Position numbers and translations under genes: made by a program
In this document: positions 30,217 to 38,942 of the stretch, piece by piece
How the letters are laid out: each line of letters begins with the position of its first letter
Numbering within the stretch: the first letter of the stretch is position 1
Notes under the pieces: generated by a model
What the model saw: the letters and a program-made list of their open reading frames with translations, nothing else
Told to the model about the DNA's origin: nothing
Database searches by the model: none
Assembly: GCF_039614765.1 (NCBI RefSeq)
Contig: NZ_CP154879.1
Coordinates: 1,798,001-1,862,000, forward strand
Direction of reading: 5' to 3'
Source: Castellaniella sp. MT123
GTDB lineage: Bacteria; Pseudomonadota; Gammaproteobacteria; Burkholderiales; Burkholderiaceae_B
Length of the DNA: 64,000 nucleotides

Positions 30217-31521
30217 TTGAACAAGGGCTTTTTCATGGTCATGGCCGCCCAGGCGCTGTCGTCCATTGCGGACAACGCCCTGCTCATCGCCGCCATCGGG
30301 CTGATCGCCGACCTCAGCGGGCCGGACTGGATGGCCCCCATGATGAAGTGGTGGTTCGCGCTGGCCTATGTCGTGCTGGCGGCCTTCGTCGGCGCCTTTG
30401 CCGATTCCTTCCCAAAGGGCCGCGTCATGTTCGCCACCAACGCGCTCAAGACCTGCGGCTGCGTGCTGATGTTCAGCTATGGCGCCTTCGGACTCAGCTA
30501 CAACCACCAGCTGGTCCTGATTTTCGTGGCCTATTCCATCGTCGGTGTCGGGGCCGCGGCCTACTCACCGGCCAAATACGGCATCGTCACCGAAATGCTG
30601 CCACCTGAACTGCTGGTCAAAGGCAACAGCTGGATCGAGGGCCTGACCGTGCTGTCGGTCATCGTCGGCACGGTCCTGGGCGGACTGCTGATCAGCCCGG
30701 CGGTCTCCACCTGGCTGATGTCGTTCGCCTGGATGGACGCGCTGGTCAACAACACCGCCCAGAGCGCCATCCTGGTGATCGGCACGGTCTACGTGCTGGC
30801 CGCCATCTGCAACCTGCTGATTCCCGACACGCACGCCTTCTACCCTCGCCAGCAGACTCATCCGGCCGCTCTGATCCGCAATTTCGCATCCTACGTGCGC
30901 GTCCTCTGGTCCGACAAGATCGGGCAGATCTCGCTGGCGGTCACGACCCTGTTCTGGGGGGCCGGCGCCACGCTGCAGTTCGTCGTCATCGAATGGGGCG
31001 CCCAGCACCTGGGCTATCGCCTGGACCAGGCCTCGGTCCTGATGGGCGTGGCGGCCTTCGGCACCGTGATCGGCGCCGTTCTGGCCGGACGCGTCCCCCT
31101 GCGGCGCGCCCTGGCCGTCCTGCCGGTCGGCGTCATCATGGGCCTGGTGGTGCTGCTCATGCCCGTGGTCTACACGCCCTGGACCGTCTACTGCCTGCTG
31201 CTGCTGATCGGCGGCCTGTCGGGCTTTTTCGTCGTCCCCATGAATGCGCTGCTGCAGCATCGCGGGCATGTGCTGCTGTCGGCCGGGCATTCGATCGCCG
31301 TGCAGAACTTCAACGAACAGCTCAACATCCTGCTGATGCTGGCGATGTACAGCCTGCTGCTGTGGCTGGGTCTGCCGATCAACGCGATCATCGCCCTGTT
31401 CGGAATCCTGGTGGCCTGCCTGATGCTGGTGTTCATCCAGTGGAACCGCATGAACCACCGGGCCAATCCCGAACTGGAACACCTGATCGGCCAGGCCGGC
31501 CACGGCACCGCGCTGCATTGA
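30217..31521 (+). CDS. lplT: Lysophospholipid transporter LplT (MFS)
   Basis: Major facilitator of 434 residues with about 12 membrane segments, involved in flipping lysophospholipids across the inner membrane for reacylation. The N-terminal GFFMVMAAQALSSIADNALLIAAIG and LKTCGCVLMFSYG are LplT-like. The start is uncertain: TTG at 30217 gives (M)NKGFFMVMAAQ, matching the family, while ATG at 30235 would begin MVMAAQ. A second acyltransferase gene (aas) is not next to it. A terminator follows. Confidence 0.88.
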   Translation: MNKGFFMVMAAQALSSIADNALLIAAIGLIADLSGPDWMAPMMKWWFALAYVVLAAFVGAFADSFPKGRVMFATNALKTCGCVLMFSYGAFGLSYNHQLVLIFVAYSIVGVGAAAYSPAKYGIVTEMLPPELLVKGNSWIEGLTVLSVIVGTVLGGLLISPAVSTWLMSFAWMDALVNNTAQSAILVIGTVYVLAAICNLLIPDTHAFYPRQQTHPAALIRNFASYVRVLWSDKIGQISLAVTTLFWGAGATLQFVVIEWGAQHLGYRLDQASVLMGVAAFGTVIGAVLAGRVPLRRALAVLPVGVIMGLVVLLMPVVYTPWTVYCLLLLIGGLSGFFVVPMNALLQHRGHVLLSAGHSIAVQNFNEQLNILLMLAMYSLLLWLGLPINAIIALFGILVACLMLVFIQWNRMNHRANPELEHLIGQAGHGTALH

Positions 31522-31551
31522 CGCGATACATCCCGAGGGTTTTCGGCAGCG

Positions 31552-31576
31552 CCTGACGCGGGAACCGTCAGGTTTT
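31552..31576 (+). terminator. Probable terminator after lplT
   Basis: CCTGACG (31552-31558) pairs with CGTCAGG (31566-31572) across a seven-base loop and is followed by TTTTC. It lies between the convergent lplT and uracil-DNA glycosylase genes and could serve lplT. Confidence 0.7.
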
Positions 31577-32502
31577 CAACGCGCCTCGTCGGCCGGCATG
31601 GCCCGCGCCGCCTGCGCCAACCCCACCAGGTCCCGCCAGGCTTCCGCCTTCAGGGCGGAACGCACCAGCAGCGAAGCCGGCTGATGCGTCACCCAGACCG
31701 GGATGTCCACGCCCGGGGCCGGCGCATAGTGGTATGGCCCACCGCGCAGCGTATCCAGATCGGACTGGACACCCAGCACGGCCTGGGCCGCGACCCGTCC
31801 CAGCGCCAGGATCCAGCGCGGTTGCAGCAAGGCGATCTCGCGGCGCAGATAGGGCAGACAGGCCCCCACTTCCGTGGCATCCGGCTCGCGGCCGACGGCG
31901 GCCCGGCACTTCACGACATAGGTGTGATGAACGGATTGCGCATCCGGCAACCGGACCGCCGCCAGCATGGCTTCCAGCAGACGACCCGCATCCCCCTGAA
32001 AGGGCAGGCCGCTGACCTCATCCTCGATGCCGGGCTGCTCGCCCACGATCAGATACCGGGGACGCGAAGCCGACCCCGCGCCGGGAACGGCCCGGATCCG
32101 CTGTTCATGCCGGACACACCGCCGGCAGGCCTGCACGGCCGCAGCCAGCGAGGGCAGGTCTGGCAGCGTGTCCCCCGGAATGTCCGTGCCGCCGCTATCC
32201 GAACCCGTCGAGCCGGCATCGCCCGGGTCCGCATCGACACGGGTGCGGGCAATGGCGCGCGCCTCTGGATGCGGCCCGTCGGCCGGGGGCCGCTGAGGCT
32301 GAACCGGCCCCTGGGAGGCGGCGACCGGAGGGGCTCGCAGGATCACCGGAGCCTGCGGATCCGCCCCAGCCTCTTCGGCCAGCCGGGCCTCGGGGGCCGG
32401 GCGCCGCACCACGCCCCGATCGGGCTGGACATCCAGCCAATGCATATCGACGCCTATTTCGGACAACCAGGCAGCCTGGGCTGGATGCAGCCGCGGCTTC
32501 AT
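31576..32502 (-). CDS. Family 4-type uracil-DNA glycosylase
   Basis: Protein of 308 residues. The catalytic domain (about 115-308) has the family 4 motif A VGEQPGIEDEVSGLPFQGDAGRLL, iron-sulfur ligands Cys126/Cys129 (CRRC), Cys199 and Cys215, and a C-terminal THQPASLL motif with His273. It removes uracil from DNA. Residues about 1-115 are a Pro/Ala-rich, low-complexity extension not needed for the fold. Its start overlaps the TsaB-RimI stop by four bases. Confidence 0.92.
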   Translation of the reverse strand: MKPRLHPAQAAWLSEIGVDMHWLDVQPDRGVVRRPAPEARLAEEAGADPQAPVILRAPPVAASQGPVQPQRPPADGPHPEARAIARTRVDADPGDAGSTGSDSGGTDIPGDTLPDLPSLAAAVQACRRCVRHEQRIRAVPGAGSASRPRYLIVGEQPGIEDEVSGLPFQGDAGRLLEAMLAAVRLPDAQSVHHTYVVKCRAAVGREPDATEVGACLPYLRREIALLQPRWILALGRVAAQAVLGVQSDLDTLRGGPYHYAPAPGVDIPVWVTHQPASLLVRSALKAEAWRDLVGLAQAARAMPADEAR

Positions 32503-33740
32503 GCCGGCGTTTCCTGGAAAGTCAGCGTCATGATCCAGGCGTCTTCGCGCGCGCCGCGTTCAGCCGGATAATAGCCGCGCCGCGATCCCACCTGGTGAAA
32601 ACCATGCCGCTGATAAAAGGCGATCGCCCGCGCATTGCTGGGCCGGACCTCGAGGGTCAGCGCGGGCAATCCGGCCCGCCGGCAATGCGCCATGCATTCC
32701 TGCAGCAGCCGCGTTCCAACCCCCTGGCGCTGAGCGTCCGGGCGCACACCGATGACCAGCAAGTGGGCGACGTCGGGCGCGTCCATCACCAGCGCGAATC
32801 CCAGCAAGGCCCCCAGCCGCCGCACGATCCAGCCCTGGTAGCCAGCCGCCAGACCGTCCGCGAAGTTCTTCCGCGTCCAGGGAAATGCCTGGACCTGCCG
32901 CTCGACGGCCGCGACCTCGTCGAGATCCGTGGCGTGCATGTCGTGCAGCGACAGGCGCGCCGCGTCGGACAGGGGATTGCCGCCCAGGCCGCTGGCCCGC
33001 TCGACCGTGGTGTAGGCGACTTTGTCGCGCACGTAGGCCGGCGCCGCCTGGGCGGCGTCGAATCGTTGTCCCTGCTGCCAGGCGCGCGCCGCCAGGCGGG
33101 CGATGGTCGCCGCATGCGCGTGCGCCGGCCCTTCGCCCCGCATCGCACGGGTGGCGCCAAGGGCTTCGAGTTCGTCCGCCAGCCCCGGGAACACGTCCAG
33201 CGCATCGCCATGGACCATCCAGTCGGCACCCGCCTGCATGGCCCACGCGGCCGATTCCGTGTCGGCCCAGGCGGCCACGTCCGCCCTGGCCAGGAGCGCG
33301 GGCGCCTGCAGTGTCGCCCAGTCCCCGCCCTCGCAGCGGTAGACGGCCGCGTAGACTTCGTTCATGCGGGCGTCCTGCAGCACCACGTGCACGCCGGGGA
33401 TATCGTCGCGGGCATCCTGCACGGCGACGGCACAGAGGGAATCCACCGGCAGCATCGGGATGCCCAGCGCGACAGCCAGGCCCTGTGCCACGCCGCAGGC
33501 CACCCGCAGGCCGGTGAACCCGCCCGGCCCCTGACCGAAGGCGATGGCCGAGAGATCCTGACGGGCCAGCCCGGAATCCGACAGCAGTTCCTGTGTCATG
33601 GGCAGGATGCGTTCGGCATGACCGTCGCGGCCTTCGTGCTGCGCCACCCACAGGCGTACCCGCCCCCCCGCATGCGACAGCACAGCGACGCTGCACAAGG
33701 AGCTTGATGTTTCAAACGCAAGGATGTGAAAATCACTCAT
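32499..33740 (-). CDS. Fused TsaB (tRNA t6A) and RimI (ribosomal acetyltransferase)
   Basis: One 413-residue frame. Residues about 1-250 are TsaB ([39 protein letters not shown] at 68-90), the non-catalytic partner of TsaD in making threonylcarbamoyl-adenosine at tRNA position 37. Residues about 265-410 are a GNAT acetyltransferase of the RimI type (LHDMHATDLDEVAAVER; acetyl-CoA loop QRQGVG at 337-342; NARAIAFYQRHGF). tsaB and rimI are often adjacent; here there is no stop or frameshift between them. The uracil-DNA glycosylase follows with a four-base overlap. Confidence 0.92.
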   Translation of the reverse strand: MSDFHILAFETSSSLCSVAVLSHAGGRVRLWVAQHEGRDGHAERILPMTQELLSDSGLARQDLSAIAFGQGPGGFTGLRVACGVAQGLAVALGIPMLPVDSLCAVAVQDARDDIPGVHVVLQDARMNEVYAAVYRCEGGDWATLQAPALLARADVAAWADTESAAWAMQAGADWMVHGDALDVFPGLADELEALGATRAMRGEGPAHAHAATIARLAARAWQQGQRFDAAQAAPAYVRDKVAYTTVERASGLGGNPLSDAARLSLHDMHATDLDEVAAVERQVQAFPWTRKNFADGLAAGYQGWIVRRLGALLGFALVMDAPDVAHLLVIGVRPDAQRQGVGTRLLQECMAHCRRAGLPALTLEVRPSNARAIAFYQRHGFHQVGSRRGYYPAERGAREDAWIMTLTFQETPA

Positions 33741-33858
33741 GACCGAATCATTTTAATGGAGGTCGGTCCCCACGAAACATGTCACGACCAAACGCTTATT
33801 GTGTAATTTGTTGTGATTGCCGCTGGTGCCATTTTCCCGGTCCTGTTACATTTTCCCC

Positions 33859-34593
33859 ATGAACACACATAACCAGACCCTCACCCGCAAAATCCTCATC
33901 GTTGACGACGATCCCAGGCTGCGCGATCTGCTGCGGCGGTATCTGTCCGAACAGGGGTTCAACGTCTATGTCGCCGAAGACGCGAAGGAAATGGCCAAAC
34001 TCTGGCAGCGCGAGCATTTCGATCTGCTGGTGCTCGACCTGATGCTGCCCGGCGAAGACGGCCTGTCGATCTGCCGTCGCCTGAGAGGCAACCACGATAA
34101 CACGCCCATCATCATGCTCACAGCCAAGGCCGAGGAAATCGACCGTATCGTGGGTCTCGAAATGGGCGCGGACGACTATCTGACCAAACCTTTCAATCCC
34201 CGCGAACTGCTGGCGCGCGTCAACGCGATCCTGCGTCGGCGCGGTACGGAAGAACACCCCGGCGCCCCCAGCCAGGAAAACGAGTCCGTCGAATTCGGCC
34301 CCTACGTCCTGAACCTGTCCACCCGGACCCTCACGCGCAGCGGGGAATCCGTGCCCATCACAACGGGCGAATTCTCGGTGCTCAAGGTCTTTGCCCGCCA
34401 CCCCAAGGTCCCGCTGTCGCGGGACAAGCTCATGGAACTCGCGCGTGGCCGCGAATACGAAGCCTTCGACCGCAGTCTGGATGTGCAGATCTCGCGCCTG
34501 CGCAAACTGATCGAGCCCAACCCATCCAAGCCGGTCTTCATCCAGACAGTCTGGGGACTGGGCTATGTATTCGTGCCAGACGGCGGCCAGTAA
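33859..34593 (+). CDS. ompR: OmpR-family two-component response regulator
   Basis: Protein of 244 residues with a receiver domain (KILIVDDDPRLRDLL; phospho-acceptor Asp60 in LLVLDLMLPGEDG; Lys in LTKPFNPREL) and a C-terminal winged helix (FGPYVLNLSTRTLTRSGESVPITTGEFSVLKVF...DVQISRLRKLIEPNPSKP). It corresponds to OmpR/RisA of Bordetella. ATG at 33859 was chosen; an upstream in-frame start would add 14 unconserved residues. The sensor kinase gene follows 42 bases later. Confidence 0.94.
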   Translation: MNTHNQTLTRKILIVDDDPRLRDLLRRYLSEQGFNVYVAEDAKEMAKLWQREHFDLLVLDLMLPGEDGLSICRRLRGNHDNTPIIMLTAKAEEIDRIVGLEMGADDYLTKPFNPRELLARVNAILRRRGTEEHPGAPSQENESVEFGPYVLNLSTRTLTRSGESVPITTGEFSVLKVFARHPKVPLSRDKLMELARGREYEAFDRSLDVQISRLRKLIEPNPSKPVFIQTVWGLGYVFVPDGGQ

Positions 34594-34635
34594 CCATCCC
34601 ACGGCCCGCCCGGGAAACCCCGGCGGGCCTGTGCC

Positions 34636-36027
34636 ATGACACTTGCCAAACGAATCCGCCGCGCCGTCCTGGCCCGGCTGCGCATGGGGCTGTTCACCCG
34701 TTCGTTCCTGCTGATCGCATTTCTGATGCTGGTCAGCCTGGGCGCATGGCTGCAAATCGTCTTCGACATCGAAGAAGGCCCGCGCGCCACCCAGCTGGCC
34801 CAGCGCATCGCGACTACAGTCAGCATTACCCGTTCGGCGCTGGTGTACGCCCCGTCGAAAGTGCGCCCCGCCCTGCTGCTGGATCTGGCTACCCAGGAAA
34901 GCTTGCGGGTGCAGCCGCGCGAATCCACCGATGTGCCGGAATCTCTGCCTCACACGACCTACTGGGACAATGTCGAATCGGAAATCCGCAACCGCCTGGG
35001 CTCGCAGACCGCCATGATGTGGTCGGTCAACCAGGTACCCGGCATCTGGATCAGTTTTCACATCGACGACAAGCAATATTGGCTGGTGTTCGACCGGGAC
35101 CAGTTGCGCCTGACCACGGGACGCGAATGGCTGGGTTGGGTGGCCGCATCGCTGATGCTCGCCCTGCTGGGGGCCGCCATCAGCGTGCGCTTCATCAATC
35201 ATCCCCTGGCCCAACTGGCCAAGGTGGCGCAGCAGCTGGCGCGCGGTGAAACGCCCACCCCCCTGCCCGAAAAAGGGCCGATCGAGATCCGCGACATGAA
35301 CATCGCGTTCAACCGCATGGCCCGCGACCTGCGCCAGAACGAGGCCGACCGCGAGATCATGCTGGCCGGCATTTCGCATGACCTGCGCACCCCGCTGGCA
35401 CGGATCCGTCTGGAAATCGAGATGGGCCACATGAGCGACGAGGCCCGCCAGGCGATCGACGAGGATCTCGCGCAGATCAACCACAGTATTGGCCAGTTGA
35501 TGGAATACGCCCGGCCGGCCGGCCAGGTCCCCGAAACCGGCATCGACGTGTCCCGGGTGCTGCAGGACATGCTGGAGCGCGAGCGCAGCCACACCGAATC
35601 GCTGGGCGGCGAGCTGCAGTCCGGCATCGAGCCGGGCCTGCAGGCCCGCATCAGCGCCAACGACCTCAAACGCATCGTCAGCAATCTGATCGAAAATGCG
35701 CGCCGCTACGGCCGCAGCCCCAGCGACGACCGCGCCCACATCACACTGCGGGCCTACCAGACCGGCAACCTGCTGCGCATCGAGGTCCAGGACAGGGGAA
35801 TCGGCATTCCCCACAACGACATCCAGCGGCTGCTGCGCCCCTTTGCGCGCGGCGAATCGGCCCGCACCGGGGTCAGCGGCGCAGGGCTGGGGCTGTCCAT
35901 CGTGGAACGCCTGTTGGGCCAGGTGGGCGGCAAGCTCGAACTCATCTCGCAACCGGCGCAAGGACTGCTGGCGCGTATCGAAATCCCCAAGGCGAAGGCG
36001 CGGCCGGCCGACAAGGCCATGGCGTAG
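34636..36027 (+). CDS. envZ: EnvZ/RisS-like sensor histidine kinase
   Basis: Inner-membrane kinase of 463 residues. Two membrane helices (about 20-41 and 164-186) flank a periplasmic domain. A HAMP linker, the phospho-acceptor His248 in LAGISHDLRTPLARIRLE and a HATPase_c domain (IVSNLIENARRYG; VQDRGIGIP; GAGLGLSIVERLLGQ) follow. It should phosphorylate the adjacent OmpR-like regulator. The pair resembles the Bordetella RisAS system and the enteric EnvZ/OmpR. Confidence 0.93.
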   Translation: MTLAKRIRRAVLARLRMGLFTRSFLLIAFLMLVSLGAWLQIVFDIEEGPRATQLAQRIATTVSITRSALVYAPSKVRPALLLDLATQESLRVQPRESTDVPESLPHTTYWDNVESEIRNRLGSQTAMMWSVNQVPGIWISFHIDDKQYWLVFDRDQLRLTTGREWLGWVAASLMLALLGAAISVRFINHPLAQLAKVAQQLARGETPTPLPEKGPIEIRDMNIAFNRMARDLRQNEADREIMLAGISHDLRTPLARIRLEIEMGHMSDEARQAIDEDLAQINHSIGQLMEYARPAGQVPETGIDVSRVLQDMLERERSHTESLGGELQSGIEPGLQARISANDLKRIVSNLIENARRYGRSPSDDRAHITLRAYQTGNLLRIEVQDRGIGIPHNDIQRLLRPFARGESARTGVSGAGLGLSIVERLLGQVGGKLELISQPAQGLLARIEIPKAKARPADKAMA

Positions 36028-36074
36028 AATGGCGGGGCGGCCCCATGTCGGCCGCACTCAACACAGGAGCCCCG

Positions 36075-36623
36075 ATGAAAACCATAGGCGACAAGCTCGA
36101 GGCCTTCCGCGTCACCGGTGTCAAACCCGGCTTCAACCAGCACGAGGAAAATGGCGTTTCAGCCTTCGAGGACATCACCGAATCGTCCTTCCCGGGCAAA
36201 TGGAAGGTGATCTATTTCTACCCCAAGGACTTCACCCTGGTCTGCCCGACCGAAATCATCGGCTTCAATGCCCTGGCCGATGCCTTCGAGGAACGCGACG
36301 CCATCCTGATGGGCGGTTCCACCGACAATGAATACGTGAAGCTCGCCTGGCGGCGCGAAAACCCTGAACTCAGCAAACTGAACCACTACCAGTTCAGCGA
36401 CACGACAGGCGCGCTGATCGACCAGTTGGGCATCCGCGAAAAAACCGAAGGCGTCGCCCTGCGCGCCACCTTCGTCGTCGATCCGGACAACGTCATCCAG
36501 CACGTTTCGGTCAACAACTTCAATGTCGGCCGCAGCCCCGAGGAAACCCTGCGCATCCTGGATGCGCTGCAGACCGACGGGCTCTGCGCCTGCAACCGCG
36601 CCATCGGGGGTGCCACGCTCTAG
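36075..36623 (+). CDS. ahpC: AhpC-type peroxiredoxin
   Basis: Protein of 182 residues. The peroxidatic Cys57 lies in YPKDFTLVCPTEI. The C-terminus has two nearby cysteines, Cys171 and Cys173 in GLCACNRAIGG, a pattern like mycobacterial AhpC, which uses AhpD or thioredoxin-type reductants. It removes hydrogen and organic peroxides. ATG at 36075 has CAGGAG five bases upstream; the upstream in-frame ATG at 36045 would add MSAALNTGAP. Convergent with ispF 13 bases later. Confidence 0.93.
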   Translation: MKTIGDKLEAFRVTGVKPGFNQHEENGVSAFEDITESSFPGKWKVIYFYPKDFTLVCPTEIIGFNALADAFEERDAILMGGSTDNEYVKLAWRRENPELSKLNHYQFSDTTGALIDQLGIREKTEGVALRATFVVDPDNVIQHVSVNNFNVGRSPEETLRILDALQTDGLCACNRAIGGATL

Positions 36624-36636
36624 AAGTCACCCAGGG

Positions 36637-37155
36637 TCAGGACCGCCCCAGCAGGGCCACGGCGCTGGCGGCGATCCCTTCCCCACGGCCCAGGTAACCC
36701 AGGCCCTCGTTGGTCTTGGCCTTGATGTTGACCATGGCCGGCTCGATGCCCAGGTCCGCCGCGATGCAGACGGCCATCGCCGCGGCATGCGGGGCGATCT
36801 TCGGCGCCTGCGCATGCACCGTCGCATCCACGTTGACCACGACCCAGCCGGCATCCCGGGCCATCCGGGCAGCCTCACGCAGAAACAGCCGGCTGTCGGC
36901 CCCGGCCCAGCGCGGGTCGCGATCGGAAAAGTGGCGGCCAATGTCGCCCAGCCCGGCAGCCCCCAGCACGGCGTCCGTGACCGCGTGCAGCAGCACGTCG
37001 GCATCCGAATGCCCGGCCAGGCCGCGTTCGTAGGGAATGTGCACGCCACCGATGATCAGCGCCCGGCCCTCGACCAGGACATGCAGGTCATGGCCCTGCC
37101 CGACCCGAAAGGGAAATGGATGCTGCGAAGAGTTTGCCTGCTCTGATGGGGTCAT
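36637..37155 (-). CDS. ispF: 2-C-methyl-D-erythritol 2,4-cyclodiphosphate synthase
   Basis: MEP isoprenoid pathway enzyme, 172 residues. Metal ligands lie in [15 protein letters not shown] and [16 protein letters not shown], with the conserved [18 protein letters not shown] and [16 protein letters not shown] near the C-terminus. It cyclises CDP-methylerythritol phosphate. Its start overlaps ispD by four bases. Confidence 0.96.
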   Translation of the reverse strand: MTPSEQANSSQHPFPFRVGQGHDLHVLVEGRALIIGGVHIPYERGLAGHSDADVLLHAVTDAVLGAAGLGDIGRHFSDRDPRWAGADSRLFLREAARMARDAGWVVVNVDATVHAQAPKIAPHAAAMAVCIAADLGIEPAMVNIKAKTNEGLGYLGRGEGIAASAVALLGRS

Positions 37156-37991
37156 GATGGGTTCCCTTCGGATGTTCCGCCTGGGTCCGCAGGCCGATGC
37201 GACCGCCCGCGCAGCCAGTCCTCGAACCAGTCGAAGTCTTCCGGCCAGGTAAGTTTGTCATTTTCCCGGGCGCCACGCACCAGCAGGGGCGCCTGTCCGC
37301 CGGACAGTTCGACGGCCGAGGCTTCGTCGGTCACGCGGGGGTCTTCGGCGCAGGCGGCCAGCGCCGCCCTCAGCACCCCGGCGCGGAACATCTGCGGCGT
37401 CTGCGCCAGCCACAAGGCATCCCGGGAGAGCGTCAGGGCGACCTCTTGCGCAGACGCTGGAGCCGGTCGCGATGAACGGTCTGACGCCGGTCGGGATGCA
37501 TCCTGGCCGACCACGTCCGATACGACCGCACCCGCCCCATGATCCACGGACCGCGCGCGCTTGACGGTATCAGCCACGGGTTGCGCCAGCAGGCCGCCGC
37601 GATCCAGCCGCCAGCAGGCATCGATCAGTCGCGCCAGCGCCGATACGGGCAGCCCGGGACGGGCGGCATCATGCACCAGAACCCAGGCATCATCGGCCAA
37701 CACCGCATCCTGCAAGGCGGCACGCACCGTGGCTGCGCGCGTCGCCCCGCCGCATGGGCGCCACACCGTGCGCGGCAGACCGGCCAGCGCCTGATCCACC
37801 CAGCGGTCCTGCGCGGACACAGCCACACGGACCTGCGTGACGCGGGGGTCGGCCAGCAAAGCGCGCACGGCGCGCCGCAGCATCGGTTCGCCGGCCAGCA
37901 GGCGATACTGCTTGGGCACGCCGTCCGGGGCGCGTCCCGCGCGTTCGCCGATGCCAGCGGCAGGCACGATCGCAATCAGGGGACCGGTCAT
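37152..37991 (-). CDS. ispD: 2-C-methyl-D-erythritol 4-phosphate cytidylyltransferase
   Basis: MEP pathway enzyme, 279 residues. The N-terminal nucleotide-binding [43 protein letters not shown] and a C-terminal [15 protein letters not shown] and DEASAVE mark the family. It is longer than most IspD proteins (about 230) because of an Ala/Arg-rich insertion after VADTVKRAR, around residues 150-190. ATG at 37991 was chosen over an upstream frame that would add 27 unconserved residues. It overlaps ispF. Upstream, at 38.2-46.9 kb, lies the sugar-acid island. Confidence 0.94.
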   Translation of the reverse strand: MTGPLIAIVPAAGIGERAGRAPDGVPKQYRLLAGEPMLRRAVRALLADPRVTQVRVAVSAQDRWVDQALAGLPRTVWRPCGGATRAATVRAALQDAVLADDAWVLVHDAARPGLPVSALARLIDACWRLDRGGLLAQPVADTVKRARSVDHGAGAVVSDVVGQDASRPASDRSSRPAPASAQEVALTLSRDALWLAQTPQMFRAGVLRAALAACAEDPRVTDEASAVELSGGQAPLLVRGARENDKLTWPEDFDWFEDWLRGRSHRPADPGGTSEGNPS

Positions 37992-38208
37992 CGGAACACC
38001 CCCGGACCAGCCTGGGGGCGCGCCACGGAAAAATGTGTGCGGGGGTACATGAGCGGCGATTTTAGCCCACACACAAGCCTCCCAAGCGCGGGTTGCGCCT
38101 TGCCATGCCCCTCATCCGGCTTTTTGCCCATCAATCCAGTGACGGGAATATCTGTCCGGATCAGAAAGTAGCCTGACAGTCAAAATCACAGCAAGATCCA
38201 ATCAATCT

Positions 38209-38241
38209 GGATTTATATGTAGAATAGCTACATTCAAATCC
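38209..38241. promoter_or_regulatory. HexR-like dyad and -10 element upstream of eda
   Basis: GGATTT-AT-ATGTAG-AATAG-CTACAT-TC-AAATCC is a dyad perfectly symmetric about base 38225. Its core TGTAGAATAGCTACA (38218-38232) resembles the HexR-type consensus TGTARTWWWAYTACA as I recall it, at 13 of 15 positions. A TAGAAT at 38220-38225 matches a -10 element at five of six bases, so a bound protein would cover the promoter. It lies 14 bases before the eda ATG, and no ribosome-binding site is visible between them. Confidence 0.6.
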
Positions 38242-38255
38242 AATCTTTACTCCTC

Positions 38256-38879
38256 ATGAATGCTCTTGAACTCGTCAAACTCAGCCCTGTCATGCCCGTC
38301 ATCGTCGTCCAGGATCTGGACAGCGCCGTGAGCCTGGCCCGCGCCCTGGTCGCGGGCGGAGTCCGGACACTGGAAATCACCCTACGGTCGGCGGCCGCGC
38401 TGGATGCGATCGCAGCTATCCGCGACCAGGTCCCGGAGGCCCTGGTCGGAGTCGGTACCGTGCGCACACCGCAGCAACTGGAAGCCGCGCAACGCGCCGG
38501 CGCCTGCTTCGGCATCAGCCCCGGGCTGACGGAAACGCTGGCGCAAGCGGCACAGGCCTCGGGTCTGCCCTTCCTGCCGGGGGTTTCGACCGCGTCGGAA
38601 GCCATGCGCGCGGCGGAACTCGGCTTCAATGTCCAGAAGCTCTTCCCCGCCGAGGCTGTGGGCGGCGCAGCGCTGCTGAAGGCCTGGCACGGCCCCCTGC
38701 CGGATCTGAAGTTCTGCCCCACCGGGGGCATTCATGCCGGCAACGCCGCCAGCTATCTCGCCCTGCCGAACGTCGCCTGCGTCGGCGGTTCCTGGCTGAC
38801 CCCGACGGCGACGGTCGCGGACCGGCAATGGGACGTCATCACGAGCCTGGCCCGCGAAGCCTGCGCGCTGGCGGCCTGA
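38256..38879 (+). CDS. eda: 2-keto-3-deoxy-6-phosphogluconate (KDPG) aldolase
   Basis: Entner-Doudoroff aldolase of 207 residues that cleaves KDPG to pyruvate and glyceraldehyde 3-phosphate. Class I residues are Glu40 and Arg44 (TLEITLR), the Schiff-base Lys128 (NVQKLFPAE) and the phosphate-binding CPTGGIHAGNAASYL. It is divergent from ispD and convergent with kguD. The start codon is preceded by ACTCCTC, not a purine-rich site, so initiation is unusual. A HexR-like dyad covers the promoter. edd, which makes its substrate, is not in the window. Confidence 0.94.
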   Translation: MNALELVKLSPVMPVIVVQDLDSAVSLARALVAGGVRTLEITLRSAAALDAIAAIRDQVPEALVGVGTVRTPQQLEAAQRAGACFGISPGLTETLAQAAQASGLPFLPGVSTASEAMRAAELGFNVQKLFPAEAVGGAALLKAWHGPLPDLKFCPTGGIHAGNAASYLALPNVACVGGSWLTPTATVADRQWDVITSLAREACALAA

Positions 38880-38942
38880 AACGGATGCCCCGTCCGGTTG
38901 AACCGCATCGGGATTAGCCGACGGGAATACCGGCTATCAGGA

